From positions 248,001 to 312,000 of the forward strand of contig NW_019173942.1 of the NCBI RefSeq assembly GCF_001642475.1: a DNA stretch of 64,000 bases. The letters are read 5' to 3'. The position numbers were made by a program, and so were the translations under genes. The stretch is from Fonsecaea monophora (Eukaryota > Ascomycota > Eurotiomycetes > Chaetothyriales > Herpotrichiellaceae). Below the pieces are notes generated by a model. That model had not been told where the DNA came from. It saw only the letters and a program-made list of their open reading frames with translations, and searched no databases. Shown here piece by piece: positions 9,071 to 17,852 of this stretch. Numbering within the stretch: the first letter of the stretch is position 1; every line of letters starts with the position of its first letter.

Positions 9071-10868
9071 ATGTTCTATAACGGAGATTTGTCGAGTGCC
9101 ATATCAACAGCGCTTCACGAACGAAAGGCTGTTCTGTGCTTTGTCTCCGGTAAGCTGTCCTGCTGGTGCAGCCGGCAGTCTTGTTAACCGCGCTCAGATA
9201 CCGGCACAGAAGCCAGCAGGGAATGGGAAACTGTCCTGAGGGATCCCTCGGTAATGCATTTCCCTCATGTCTATGGTTCGAAATCATTAACGCTCTAGAG
9301 TAGATATCGCCAGCCGTTTCCTCACAAACTGTGGCAGTATTACTCAACGAGGGCTCTGAAGAAGCCGGCTTTCTGAATTCGATCTGCCCGATCCACAGCA
9401 CGCCCGCAATCATTGTGATCAAGTAGGAGACGGCCGAGAAACTGCAGCCCGTATGTTGACAAGGGTAGGGATGCGCGAGTACAAGAAAACCTTCAGTCCG
9501 CAGAGGTGTCGACCGAGCAGTTAAAGACTCGCCTCGCCTCTGCATTTGGACAAGATGGAGGAACATCGTCCTTCCAGGACCCCCGGTATGCATCTATGAT
9601 ATCGCAGACTGTTACCCCGGCTGAATCGTCATAGGACACATCAATCCAAACCACAAGATCAATCTAGTGACGCCCATCAAACGGAGCCCACGTCTGGGGA
9701 CCTGAACAGTGTGCAGGAGGCCTCTGGTCCTGCACAATCCAGTCCCTCTACTGAATCACATCACCCTACACAGCCAAGTCCACCGGTAACGCCGTCGGTG
9801 CCTGTACCTGCGGGAGAACAGGTTTACCCTACACAGCCAAGTCCACCGGTAACGCCGTCGGTGCCTGTACCTGCGGGAGAACAGGTTTACCCTACACAGC
9901 ACCGTCCGATCCCGTCACCTCCCTCCTCATCAGCACCGCGAGGACATACCATACCTACAGATCCCTCTCCAGTCTCAGCCCAACCCCTGCCATCGTCAGG
10001 CTCCAGTGCGGAGAGTGACAAACAAAAAGCGCAAAGGGCAAATTACCTCAAAATGCAACGAGAGCGCGAACAAAAACAACGCGAAGAACGTGAAAGGATC
10101 AAAGCACAGATTAAAGCAGACCGGGAGGAGAGGCGGATGTTGGATGAAATGAGGAAGCAAGGTCAATCGCCAGAGGCCCTAGGCTCCTCAACTGCTTCTT
10201 CGCATGCTAAATCAAAAACGTCAATATTGAACGCTCGAGGGGATGTGAGAGTCCAAGTCCGCACATTCGACGGTTCGACGTTACGCAATACGTTCCCCTC
10301 AAGCGCAACCATCACAAAAGAAATCCGTCCCTGGATTGACTCGGCCAGCTCGACCGCTTCACCCGCCAGGACAAGTGGCGTGCCATACAATCTCAAACTC
10401 ATCCTGACACCCCTTCCGAACCGCACAATTGAAGCGGGAGAAGAAGACACTGAACTCTCCGACCTGGGTATTACGGGGAGCTGCACCTTCGTCATGGTCC
10501 CGGTGCAAGGGTATGTTGACTCGTACGCGTCCGGCGGTTTGGCTCTGGGAGGCGGGCTACTCGGGGGTGTTGTGAGTGGAGGGTACAACCTCGTCAGTGG
10601 AACGGCAGGGATGGTCTTTGGTGGTGTACGGTCACTGCTTGGGTATGGATCGGGCGATGCGGAACAGACGACACCTACGGGCAGCGGACGTGGGAACGCA
10701 GATCAGCGTCCTGGGGCTGGTGCTGGTTCTGCGGCGGGGAATAACGTCCGGATTCGCACACTCGCTGACCAGCGCGCCGCAGATGCCGCAGGAAAGAGGA
10801 ACCAGCAGTTTTACAACGGGAACCAGCTGAATTTCCAGCCCAACGACGAGGACCAGAAGAAAGATTGA
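9071..10868 (+). CDS. UBX-domain protein with thioredoxin-like N-terminus (UBXN4/erasin type)
   Basis: I model five exons (9071-9149, 9198-9250, 9304-9422, 9469-9585, 9635-10868) giving 533 residues; all four phases agree. Exons 1-4 encode a thioredoxin-like fold: MFYNGDLSSAISTALHERK, AVLCFVSDTGTEASREWETV, ISPAVSSQTVAVLLNEGS and STPAIIVIK. This is the N-terminal domain of UBXN4-type adaptors, which recruit the p97/Cdc48 ATPase for ER-associated degradation. A proline-rich linker follows with a tandem 21-residue repeat (about residues 166-212). Then come a charged coiled coil (KQREERERIKAQIKADREER, about 250-293), the UBX domain (DVRVQVRTFDGSTLRNTFPS, about 324-411) and a Gly-rich hydrophobic stretch (GGLALGGGLLGGVVSGG). 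That last stretch may be the membrane hairpin known in UBXN4. Introns 2-4 are only 46-53 bp, so exon borders need transcript support. Confidence 0.82.
9763..9900 (+). repeat. 63-bp tandem repeat, 2.2 perfect copies
   Basis: Copies begin at 9763, 9826 and (partial, 12 bp) 9889. The two full units are identical base for base. The period is a multiple of three and lies in the proline-rich linker of the UBX protein, duplicating a 21-residue unit (TQPSPPVTPSVPVPAGEQVY plus P). Perfect identity implies a recent duplication or ongoing conversion. Confidence 0.95.
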
Positions 10869-10946
10869 AATTCTGGGAGCACTGGGGAAATTCTGTATAA
10901 GTTAAGTTCGTCCAAACCCAAAGCTGGCCGGGCCGGGCATGTCTCT

Positions 10947-10967
10947 GGGGGGGGGGGGGGGGGGGGG
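10947..10967 (+). repeat. Homopolymer run of 21 G
   Basis: An uninterrupted G tract lies 79 bp after the UBX-protein stop. It could form a G-quadruplex in a read-through transcript. Its true length is uncertain because such runs are error-prone in sequencing. Confidence 0.9.
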
Positions 10968-11124
10968 CTTCTTGGACAATAGCTGTCACAGACCAGAAAG
11001 GCTGGGAACGATTCATTCATATTGCTTTGACTCCAAACGGGACATACTTCATATTTGTACCTTGTACGTCGTGCTTAAGAAGAGCCAGCTGGCTGCAATG
11101 CACCACCAGGAATGGTGTGAGTTT

Positions 11125-11206
11125 TACAAGTACAAGTACAAGTACAAGTACAAGTACAAGTACAAGTACAAGTACAAGTACAAGTACAAGTACAAGTACA
11201 AGTACA
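11125..11206 (+). repeat. Hexanucleotide microsatellite (TACAAG)n
   Basis: About 13.5 perfect copies of TACAAG lie between two converging genes. Both strands are open in several frames here only because the repeat contains no stop, so the apparent coding of KYKYKY or LVLVLV is an artefact. Confidence 0.97.
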
Positions 11207-11307
11207 GCCAGGTGCATACATATGTGTGTATGCGTATCCACATTGAGATCGAGCCATTGAGCTATTGCAAAATTCAGAATGTGCGAATGGCAGAATGGCA
11301 GATTGAT

Positions 11308-12514
11308 TTAATACCATCCTATCCCATCCCATCCCATCCCTTCCCATCCAGGGGGCAGCTGAGGAGAGATGGATAGATCCACGTTTGAACCTGTCGTAGT
11401 GTCCATGATGGAAGAATACGTAGTCGATTGAGTATACCTGCTGGCATTCCCGGAGAGCACGCTTGTGGGGACGTCAGGATTTGTCGACGACACCAAGCGT
11501 GCGTTGGAAGTCGAGCTGTTATTCTGTACTGTCTCGGTCGATGTGAATGATTCTGTCACGGTATTCGTCGCCGTCGGCAAATTAGTCGGCAAAGAAAGTG
11601 TCTCGTAGACCGTCACTGTCTTCACCGCAGCCGGAGATTCTGCTGAGGGTCGCACTCAAAACCGTTGGAGACTGACTACTTGGAGGACGGATGTGCGAGA
11701 TAATCCATGACATTGTAGAATTCGTCCATGCTGACCACGTCCTGCTCGGTCGATGAACACTGTTTGTCCACACCAGCCACGTAGAATTCGCTGGGGGAGC
11801 AGACAGGTGCGGAACCGTAGTAACCGTCGTCACGTACAATGTGGTCCTAGCCCCGGTTGTGAGAGTAGTGGTCGTCGTTTGAGAGGCAAATGACTCGGCG
11901 GCAGCAGCGGATGTCGGGATCGAAATGGCGCTCGAGGGAAGAGGTGCAATGGTCGTGGAGCCAGTCGAGCTCAAAGTGTCTGATCCGTGGATGACAAAGG
12001 CGGAACCTGTAGTATCTCCCCACGGTTCCCCCGTGACTGTCACCAAAGGCTCCGAGCTTGAAGCCGAAGGGATCGGGTACAACGTGAGAACGACATCGGC
12101 AGTCTCAGTCTCAGTCCTATCGCCATCCAGTGACCCGTGAACTCCGTCATCTGCAGACAAAACCGAGGGTAACTCATCCCCCTCAAAGGCGACAGTTGAC
12201 CGAACCGGAGCCACAAAAGAAGCGGAAGAGACAGCGTTCTGGTCTGTCGCCGTCAAAACCCCTGAAGCGGTCAAGGCTGAAGCAAGTACCACCCCCGATG
12301 GACCCAATTCCAACGTGTGAGGGTCTGTTCCGGCCCATGGCTCGTTCGCTGTCCAGGGCGTCACGGAAACGACCCGAGGTGCCTTCTGATCCCGACCGTC
12401 CAGCTCAATTGCACAAGATTGGCAGCTGGAGAGCAGCAGAGGCAGAGGCAGTCCCCAAAGAACGACTTTGGAGTACAGCCTCGCAGTATTTCGACACCAA
12501 CCCGATCCGAGCAT
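11308..12514 (-). CDS. Ser/Thr-rich secreted or cell-wall protein, gene model incomplete
   Basis: Exon 1 (11838-12514) starts MLGSGWCRNTARLYS and has a hydrophobic core LWGLPLPLLLSSCQSCA that suits a signal peptide. It then becomes strongly Ser/Thr-rich (SQTTTTTLTTGARTT), typical of O-mannosylated fungal surface proteins. A GTACGT donor at 11837 and a strong CCCCCAG acceptor ending at 11791 join in phase to exon 2, from 11790, which reads EFYVAGVDKQCSSTEQDVV and DEFYNVMDYLAHPSS. A third S/T-rich segment (about 11308-11655; VKTVTVYETLSLPTNLPTAT) is clearly coding-like but in a frame I could not join to exon 2 by a convincing donor. The 3' structure is therefore unresolved. No GPI signal is visible at the present end. 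Family unknown. Confidence 0.55.
11314..11349 (+). repeat. Short pentanucleotide repeat (ATCCC)n, imperfect
   Basis: About six copies of CATCC/ATCCC with two interruptions. On the minus strand they supply the last codons (Gly/Trp-rich) of the S/T-rich gene model, so that model's end may be wrong. Confidence 0.85.
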
Positions 12515-13066
12515 TTTCCCAGTAATACTTCAAGTGGCTTCGATTGGTTGGGAGCGTACAATCTCGAGCGCAAAAGGTTGGCGTTACAGCTGTTGTGGAA
12601 GATGCCCGGCTGACGTCTCCCGAGCACGATTCTATACAAACGACGTGTGTATTTATACAATGAGCTTCCACTGGGGACTGCTGTGTGCTGTCTTTGTCAG
12701 TCTTTCCTGATTATGATCCCATCCCAACAAAAAGAAAGAAACCACAAGGCAGAGAGGGCTCAGAAAAAGGACATCCTTTATGGCTAGTCTCTTGGTAGTA
12801 TCAACAAACAGGCAGTGTATGTGCCGATGGCCGGTGATGAACAAACCGATCTTAGATCATGGGTGTTGGCCCATGATACTGTTCTCAGATTTGTTGCCGC
12901 AGATGTCACGATGGTTGTGAAAGAGGTCGATCTGGCTGCTGAACAATTGTGTCATTGAGCTGTACCTTGTATGCCTGAACGAAGCCATGTCGTCACTCTG
13001 CCACAGATAGGAGCATGAGATTCTCCTCCAACCTTGTAAACCGCACTTTGCGCAGAATCAAGGGCT
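12515..13066. other. Intergenic between two surface-protein genes
   Basis: 552 bp. It should hold the promoter of the S/T-rich gene and the 3' UTR of the GPI-type gene, both on the minus strand. No gene seen. Confidence 0.4.
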
Positions 13067-13558
13067 TCATATGAATAGTAGAAGCACCAGACAAAGTGTT
13101 CCCAGGACTGCGGGCCAACTGGCCAGGTCCATCGGGTTGCCCCCATTTTGATAAACAACCACGGTTCCCGGGCTCCCACCGCTTCCACCATCGCCAGACT
13201 GGCCACAACCTGGAGGTCCTCCTTGATAAGGGTCGCCGGGTGGTCCCCAAGTGTAGTAATATCCTGTCCACTGAGCACAATCCACCCGAAACCCTTGATC
13301 ATTCCAACAACATTGTCGCTTTTCGAGAGGGTTGGCTGATAACGGCGCAATCGTTATCAGAGCTGATAGTTGTACCTGGGATCTGGTCGGAGTGATAGTT
13401 GAAGTAGCGGTCCAAAATGTCGTCGGGACCATTGATGTACCAGATTCGGTAGATGTTGTCGTCGTCGGCACCAGTAGTTCTTCGGTTTGTCGGGGTAGTG
13501 GTGTGACTGCGAAACCGAACGCCGTTTGGACGAACAGAAGAAATATAAACAGTTCCAT
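13067..13558 (-). CDS. Small GPI-anchored-type surface protein
   Basis: A 163-residue protein with a signal peptide (MELFIFLLFVQTAFGFAVTP) and a Thr/Ser-rich segment (TTTTSTESGTSMVPTTFW). A Kex2-like KR precedes a Cys/Tyr/Gly-rich part: QCCWNDQGFRVDCAQWTGYY, then GGPPGCGQSGDGGSGG. The C-terminus has a small-residue site and a hydrophobic tail, SWPAVLGTLCLVLLLFI, with no charged end, which is the pattern of a GPI attachment signal. The frame is open upstream, but this ATG is the one that gives a signal peptide. Four of the five cysteines of the mature part are in the CCW...DC...GC segment and may form a compact disulfide fold. Function unknown; likely cell wall or plasma membrane. Confidence 0.65.
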   Translation of the reverse strand: MELFIFLLFVQTAFGFAVTPLPRQTEELLVPTTTTSTESGTSMVPTTFWTATSTITPTRSQVQLSALITIAPLSANPLEKRQCCWNDQGFRVDCAQWTGYYYTWGPPGDPYQGGPPGCGQSGDGGSGGSPGTVVVYQNGGNPMDLASWPAVLGTLCLVLLLFI

Positions 13559-14209
13559 TTTGAATGTTTTCAGAGTGCTGCAACGTGCAGAGTAGCAAGG
13601 GAGAAGCTCGATCTTGAGGTTAAGAAGCAGAAGCAAAGACAGAGAGAGCTCTGCCAGTCAAGCTCTCTACTTCTGCAAAGTTTAACATGCATGGTCCGTG
13701 ACATTGCTGTGAATCTGATTTGTGTGACCCAAGAACTTCCTCGGGCATCAATTGAAAATCAGACCATTCAATAAAGTTTCCTGTTCCTGGTACCTGGTGC
13801 ATGCTGGTGCTGCGTGGCTAATGTCGGTGAGCATCAGAGGCCAAGCGTGGCCGCGTCTGATTGGCTGCCTTGTTGCAAGCATTGGAGCCCACAAAAAGCT
13901 GCACCCAACAGACCCATGGATGCCCTTGCATTGGTCGAGATGAGGTGACCAGAAGTTGGGGGAAGCAAAGAGTGTGATATGCTGCCGTCCAGAATGTAGC
14001 CCCTCTCTATCAGTCTCGCATGAACCGTTGGAAAGTGCCGGTCCCAAGGACCGATGCGGGGTGCTGCGAGCTCCTGTACAGACAGATGCTTTTGCTGTGC
14101 CGAACGGCGTAGTCTCGCATATCGACCCGTAGATCTGTGCACCCGCCTCTGAGGCCATCTTAGCTCTCGGGATCGTGCCCATCAAGTGAAGAACATGTCT
14201 CTTTCTCTC
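13559..14209. other. Intergenic
   Basis: 651 bp between two minus-strand genes: the promoter and 5' leader of the GPI-type gene and the 3' UTR of the next. Overlapping short frames only. Confidence 0.4.
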
Positions 14210-15001
14210 TCAATCATTGCCCTGGGTTTGAGGCACGACATCTGCGACCAGCGAATCACCCAGAATCTCCAACGTCCTTTTGTATATCCGGGACAACCCG
14301 AGCGATATAGACATGTTCTGCGGTTGCTCGTCGTCTTCCTCTGCGTCTTTGTCATCGTCTTCCGTCTCCGTCTCCGAGAGATCGTGAATCCGAGCGTCGT
14401 GACCACTGCCCGACGCGGCATTCACGGCGACAACACGTGTCTCCTCGATGAGCGACTTGATGCGTACTTTTTCAGTCATGGAGACCTGGTAGGGTATGGT
14501 GGCCGAGCCTGTGTTATTCTCCGGGGGTTGCAGCAGGGTCGCAAACCCCTGATCAATCTTGCTCGTGAGAGAGAATACCGAGGTCGAGAAGGGAAAGGCC
14601 TCGAGATAGTTGCACGCCAATCCCGCGAGAGACAGCAGGTAGGGGATCTGGATGGTCGGGGTGCCGCTTATCCAGACAACGTCCACCAAAGGATCGACGT
14701 CGGCCACAAACTCGTCGTAGGTCGTGTAGCCCGGCGTGTCGTCTCTCTCGAGCCCCTCGTGGCTGAACTTTTTGGCATATCGCCGTGTGATCTTCAAGAT
14801 GCGGTCGTCCAAGTAGTTTATGAGGGCGATCTCCTTCTGCGACCCCGGCTGCAGACGGTGCGAACGCGGGGTTGGGAGAGAAGTCGTCCGGTTGCCCAAC
14901 GAGGCGGTGCTCGGCGCAGGAGAGGCTGCGGAGGTAGGAGGGGTCGGGAAGGAATGATTCTGCGCATGATCCATTCTTCTCGGGGAAGATAGGGTCGTCA
15001 T
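14210..15001 (-). CDS. Conserved fungal protein of unknown function
   Basis: A 263-residue protein. The N-terminal 45 residues are Pro/Ser/Thr-rich and disordered. A helical core follows: QKEIALINYLDDRILKITRR, then GYTTYDEFVADVDPLVDVVW, TIQIPYLLSLAGLACNYLEA and SKIDQGFATLLQ, with TEKVRIKSLIEETRVVAVN further on. An acidic stretch (ETETEDDDKDAEEDDEQ) precedes a final helix, GLSRIYKRTLEILGDSL. From memory, homologues in Eurotiomycetes sometimes carry the label 'meiotic recombination protein DMC1'. I see no Walker A or B motif or RecA fold, so that label would be unsupported here. No signal peptide or membrane segment. One exon. A 268-codon open frame on the opposite strand is a codon-bias shadow. 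Confidence 0.7.
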   Translation of the reverse strand: MTTLSSPRRMDHAQNHSFPTPPTSAASPAPSTASLGNRTTSLPTPRSHRLQPGSQKEIALINYLDDRILKITRRYAKKFSHEGLERDDTPGYTTYDEFVADVDPLVDVVWISGTPTIQIPYLLSLAGLACNYLEAFPFSTSVFSLTSKIDQGFATLLQPPENNTGSATIPYQVSMTEKVRIKSLIEETRVVAVNAASGSGHDARIHDLSETETEDDDKDAEEDDEQPQNMSISLGLSRIYKRTLEILGDSLVADVVPQTQGND

Positions 15002-15806
15002 GATATGATTTCTGAGTAAGTGAGATTGCTGGGTTTCAAGGTGACTTTGGTCTCGTGATGAACTGGATATGGGAAGCCATCTGCTTTTTCTTTGAGAGAT
15101 CTAAATCCCTCTCCTCAATGGCAAACGGTCTCACTCATGAGTTATATACTCCTTCAGACACATGGAAACAAGGCAAATAAGGGTAATGGTAAAGTCTATC
15201 CAACGGCAGATAGTCAGACCACCCTGCGAAGTCTGAAGACCTTCGTTGACCTCGTGGACCTCGTCGTCATTTGCATCCTCGGTGCGTTTCAAATGACACG
15301 ATGAACATTATTTGACGCAGTTGGTGACGGCAAATACCGCCGACTTTCCCTGCGCCTGGGCCGCTTGGGTTCCGCAGACACAAGATCTCCTCCTCTCATC
15401 ATAGCGCTGCGCTGTTGCACCTTACTACATGCGTCCACAGAAGATCCAGAGCCTCTCACGATGAGATCATATACAGCACAGTGTGACAACAAATCGTTCA
15501 TGCGGTTGGCTGTGACAGGGAAAACCAGAACCTCTGTGCCTCTCTACCAACATTGGCCCGAAACACCGAAGTTCCACGATGGTAACCTCTGTCGAGCCAT
15601 CTAACAGGGGGCCAGGGGAGTTACTCATTGTGACCTCGGCGGGTTAGGGAGAAGCTGTCTGTTGTTATTAGGCTATATGTCCCCTATGTTTGCCAGAGTC
15701 TCCCCCTCTCAACGCTTTACTGCGGTGTAGGTAAACTAGCCAGAAGGAAGGACAGACACCTTGTTCCCCATATTGTCCTTTGGGTGATTATTCCACGAAG
15801 GACAAG
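15002..15806. other. Divergent promoter region upstream of LRA2
   Basis: 805 bp between divergent ATGs of the unknown-function gene and LRA2. I see no gene. A short CGGCGGG element lies about 170 bp upstream of LRA2, but I cannot assign a regulator to it. Confidence 0.4.
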
Positions 15807-16895
15807 ATGGCATCTGAGCACAGCAGCGGCACGGCGACCAAAGATATCGTAGACTCCCACATCCACCTCTACGCGGCGTCCCATATCCCGTCACTGAACT
15901 GGACCGGCGACCTCGCGGCAGACCATCCACTGAACAGACAAAACTCCCTTGACCAGTACCGCGCCGCCACACGGGATCAATCTGCCAATTTGCGAGGTTT
16001 CATCTTCCTCGAGACGGACCGCAGATCGGGGCTGCAAGACAATGCATGGCAGTATGCTCTCGAGGAAGTTGACTTTTTGGTCAGAATCGCCCGAGGCAGC
16101 CCGCGAGCAGGCGAGGGTCACCGGCCTGAAGACGCCGCGTTGGTTTTGGGAATCGTGCCGTGGGCACCAGTGCCAGCCGGCCAGGCGGGTCTCACGAAAC
16201 ACATTCGACAAGTCCAAGAGCGTGCGGGAAAGGAGTGGTCTCTCATCAAGGGGTTCCGCTATCTCGTCCAGGATAAGCCCGCTGGAACGATGCTGCAGGA
16301 CAAGTTCATCGAAGGGTTACAATGGCTAGGAGACCACGGCCTCACATTCGATCTGGGAGTGGACGCTCGATCTGGTGGGATGCACCAACTCCAGGAAGCA
16401 TGTTCGATGATGGAGCGAGTCTACGAGAACGGAAACGGCCTAGTAATCATCATCAACCATTTCTGCAAGCCCAACCTACGGCTGTCTGCCCGGGAATCCC
16501 TCACGAATAGCCACGCGGACTTCACAAGATGGAAAGACTGCATTGAACAAATGGCCCGACATCCGTCGACCTATATGAAACTTTCGGGTTTTTTCTCTGA
16601 ACTGCCGGGACAGAACGACACCAGTCCGACACCCGTCACAGCTCTTGTTGAGCGGATGAGCCCCTGGGTTGACGTCGTCTTCAAAGCCTTTGGACCATCC
16701 AGGATCATGTTCGGCTCCGACTGGCCAGTATGTAATCTCGGCGGTCCCGGCATTGTCAAATCATGGAGCCACTGGCACGACCTAGTGGAAGCGATTCTTG
16801 CCTCGCAGAACTTGACGGCTGAGGAACGAGCAAAGATCTGGTCTGGCACTGCCATCAAAGCGTACAGAATTGACTGTTCCCGTTACACGAAATGA
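15807..16895 (+). CDS. LRA2: L-rhamnono-gamma-lactonase (amidohydrolase-2 family)
   Basis: This is the second enzyme of the fungal non-phosphorylated L-rhamnose pathway, hydrolysing L-rhamnono-1,4-lactone to L-rhamnonate. The 362-residue protein is a metal-dependent TIM-barrel hydrolase of the amidohydrolase-2 type. DSHIHLYAASHIPSLNW near the N-terminus is the HxH metal motif; RGFIFLETDR, LIKGFRYLVQDKP, LTFDLGVDA, VIIINHFCKPN and MFGSDWPVCNLGG follow, with the last Asp being the usual catalytic or metal ligand. The extended frame begins at a TTG, so I take the ATG at 15807. It is a single exon. Assignment as lactonase rather than a generic amidohydrolase rests on family resemblance and on the neighbours: LRA1 converges on it (100 bp between stops) and LRA3 lies 11 kb further on. 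Confidence 0.85.
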   Translation: MASEHSSGTATKDIVDSHIHLYAASHIPSLNWTGDLAADHPLNRQNSLDQYRAATRDQSANLRGFIFLETDRRSGLQDNAWQYALEEVDFLVRIARGSPRAGEGHRPEDAALVLGIVPWAPVPAGQAGLTKHIRQVQERAGKEWSLIKGFRYLVQDKPAGTMLQDKFIEGLQWLGDHGLTFDLGVDARSGGMHQLQEACSMMERVYENGNGLVIIINHFCKPNLRLSARESLTNSHADFTRWKDCIEQMARHPSTYMKLSGFFSELPGQNDTSPTPVTALVERMSPWVDVVFKAFGPSRIMFGSDWPVCNLGGPGIVKSWSHWHDLVEAILASQNLTAEERAKIWSGTAIKAYRIDCSRYTK

Positions 16896-16994
16896 CCGCG
16901 GCCTGTAATTCGCAATCCTTTTCTTCGAATATTCCGCGTAATATTCGGTCTCCGCACATACATGTACATGTACATACGTGCATGTCCAGTTACA

Positions 16995-17852
16995 TCACTG
17001 AAAATTCACAAACGCTCCTCCATCCACCAAAAGGGCTGCTCCAGTAACGTAGCCGCTCAACTCAGGCTGGGCGAGGAAGAGCGCGGGCCCGGCCAGATCG
17101 TCGGGCTTCCCCAGTCGACCGAGGGGAATGCGTCCCTCCATATAGGCCTTTTTGTCGCTCCCATCCTTCAAGTCCTCGTCATTCAGCTGCGTGCGAATCG
17201 TGCCAGGCAGCAGAGCGTTGCAGCGGATGTTGTACTTGCCCAGCGCGGTGGCGGTGGACTGCATGAGACTCAAGATGCCGGCTTTGGTGGGCGTATAGTG
17301 GCACTGCTGGGCGCCACCGACAAGTGCTGAGATGGACGAGATGCCGATGATGCTTCCGCCCTGAGGGTTCTGTTGGCGGACCATCTGCTGCGCGGCGGCT
17401 TGGACGGCATAGAAGGCGCCTGACAGGTTCGTATCGAGATGCCGCTGGTAGCTCTGCGGCGAGATCTCAAGAAACTCCTCGAACCGGCAGATGCCTGCGT
17501 TGGAAACGAATGTGTCAAGCCGCCCGAAACGAGACACCGTCTTCGAGACGAGCTCCTGACCCGTTTCTGGAAGCGCAATGTCTCCCGAGACCGTCAGCAG
17601 GGGCACATCATGGAGGTCGTGCACAGCCATGGGCGATGATGAGGAAGGTTGCAAGCGGGACTTGATAGCGTCAAATGCTTCGGTGCGCAACGATGTGAGG
17701 AGCTTCTCTTCATCCTTGTTGTGGGAGGGCAGATAGTTGATGGCCACTTTAGCGCCGTGCGACAGGAAGAGGATGGTGATTGCTCGTCCGATCCCTGTTA
17801 ATCCTCCAGTGACTGCGCAGACTTGGCCGACAAGGAGGGGCGGGAGTGTCAT
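16995..17852 (-). CDS. LRA1: L-rhamnose 1-dehydrogenase (short-chain dehydrogenase)
   Basis: The first pathway enzyme: it oxidises L-rhamnose to rhamnono-lactone with NAD(P)+. The 285-residue SDR starts MTLPPLLVGQVCAVTGGLTG with the TGGxxGIG cofactor motif (TGGLTGIGRAI). NAGIC (NAG motif) and SISALVGGAQQCHYTPTKAG follow, the latter with catalytic Ser, Tyr and Lys (YxxxK). Next come NALLPGTIRTQLNDEDLKD, MEGRIPLGRLGKPDDLAGP and the C-terminus YVTGAALLVDGGAFVNFQ. These last segments closely match known yeast and fungal L-rhamnose dehydrogenases, well beyond a generic SDR. The open frame extends two codons upstream to a GTG; the first ATG is 17852. No intron. It converges with LRA2, so the two share the 3' region but have separate promoters. 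Confidence 0.9.
   Translation of the reverse strand: MTLPPLLVGQVCAVTGGLTGIGRAITILFLSHGAKVAINYLPSHNKDEEKLLTSLRTEAFDAIKSRLQPSSSSPMAVHDLHDVPLLTVSGDIALPETGQELVSKTVSRFGRLDTFVSNAGICRFEEFLEISPQSYQRHLDTNLSGAFYAVQAAAQQMVRQQNPQGGSIIGISSISALVGGAQQCHYTPTKAGILSLMQSTATALGKYNIRCNALLPGTIRTQLNDEDLKDGSDKKAYMEGRIPLGRLGKPDDLAGPALFLAQPELSGYVTGAALLVDGGAFVNFQ

Noticed and set aside
10939..11376. KYKYKY-, LVLVLV- and TSTSTS-repeat proteins
   Set aside because: They are produced only by the stop-free (TACAAG)n microsatellite.
14186..14992. 268-codon plus-strand frame opposite the unknown-function gene
   Set aside because: Composition (RGREGKG, RRRGCGGRRGREG) is typical of antisense shadows; the minus strand is the coherent protein.
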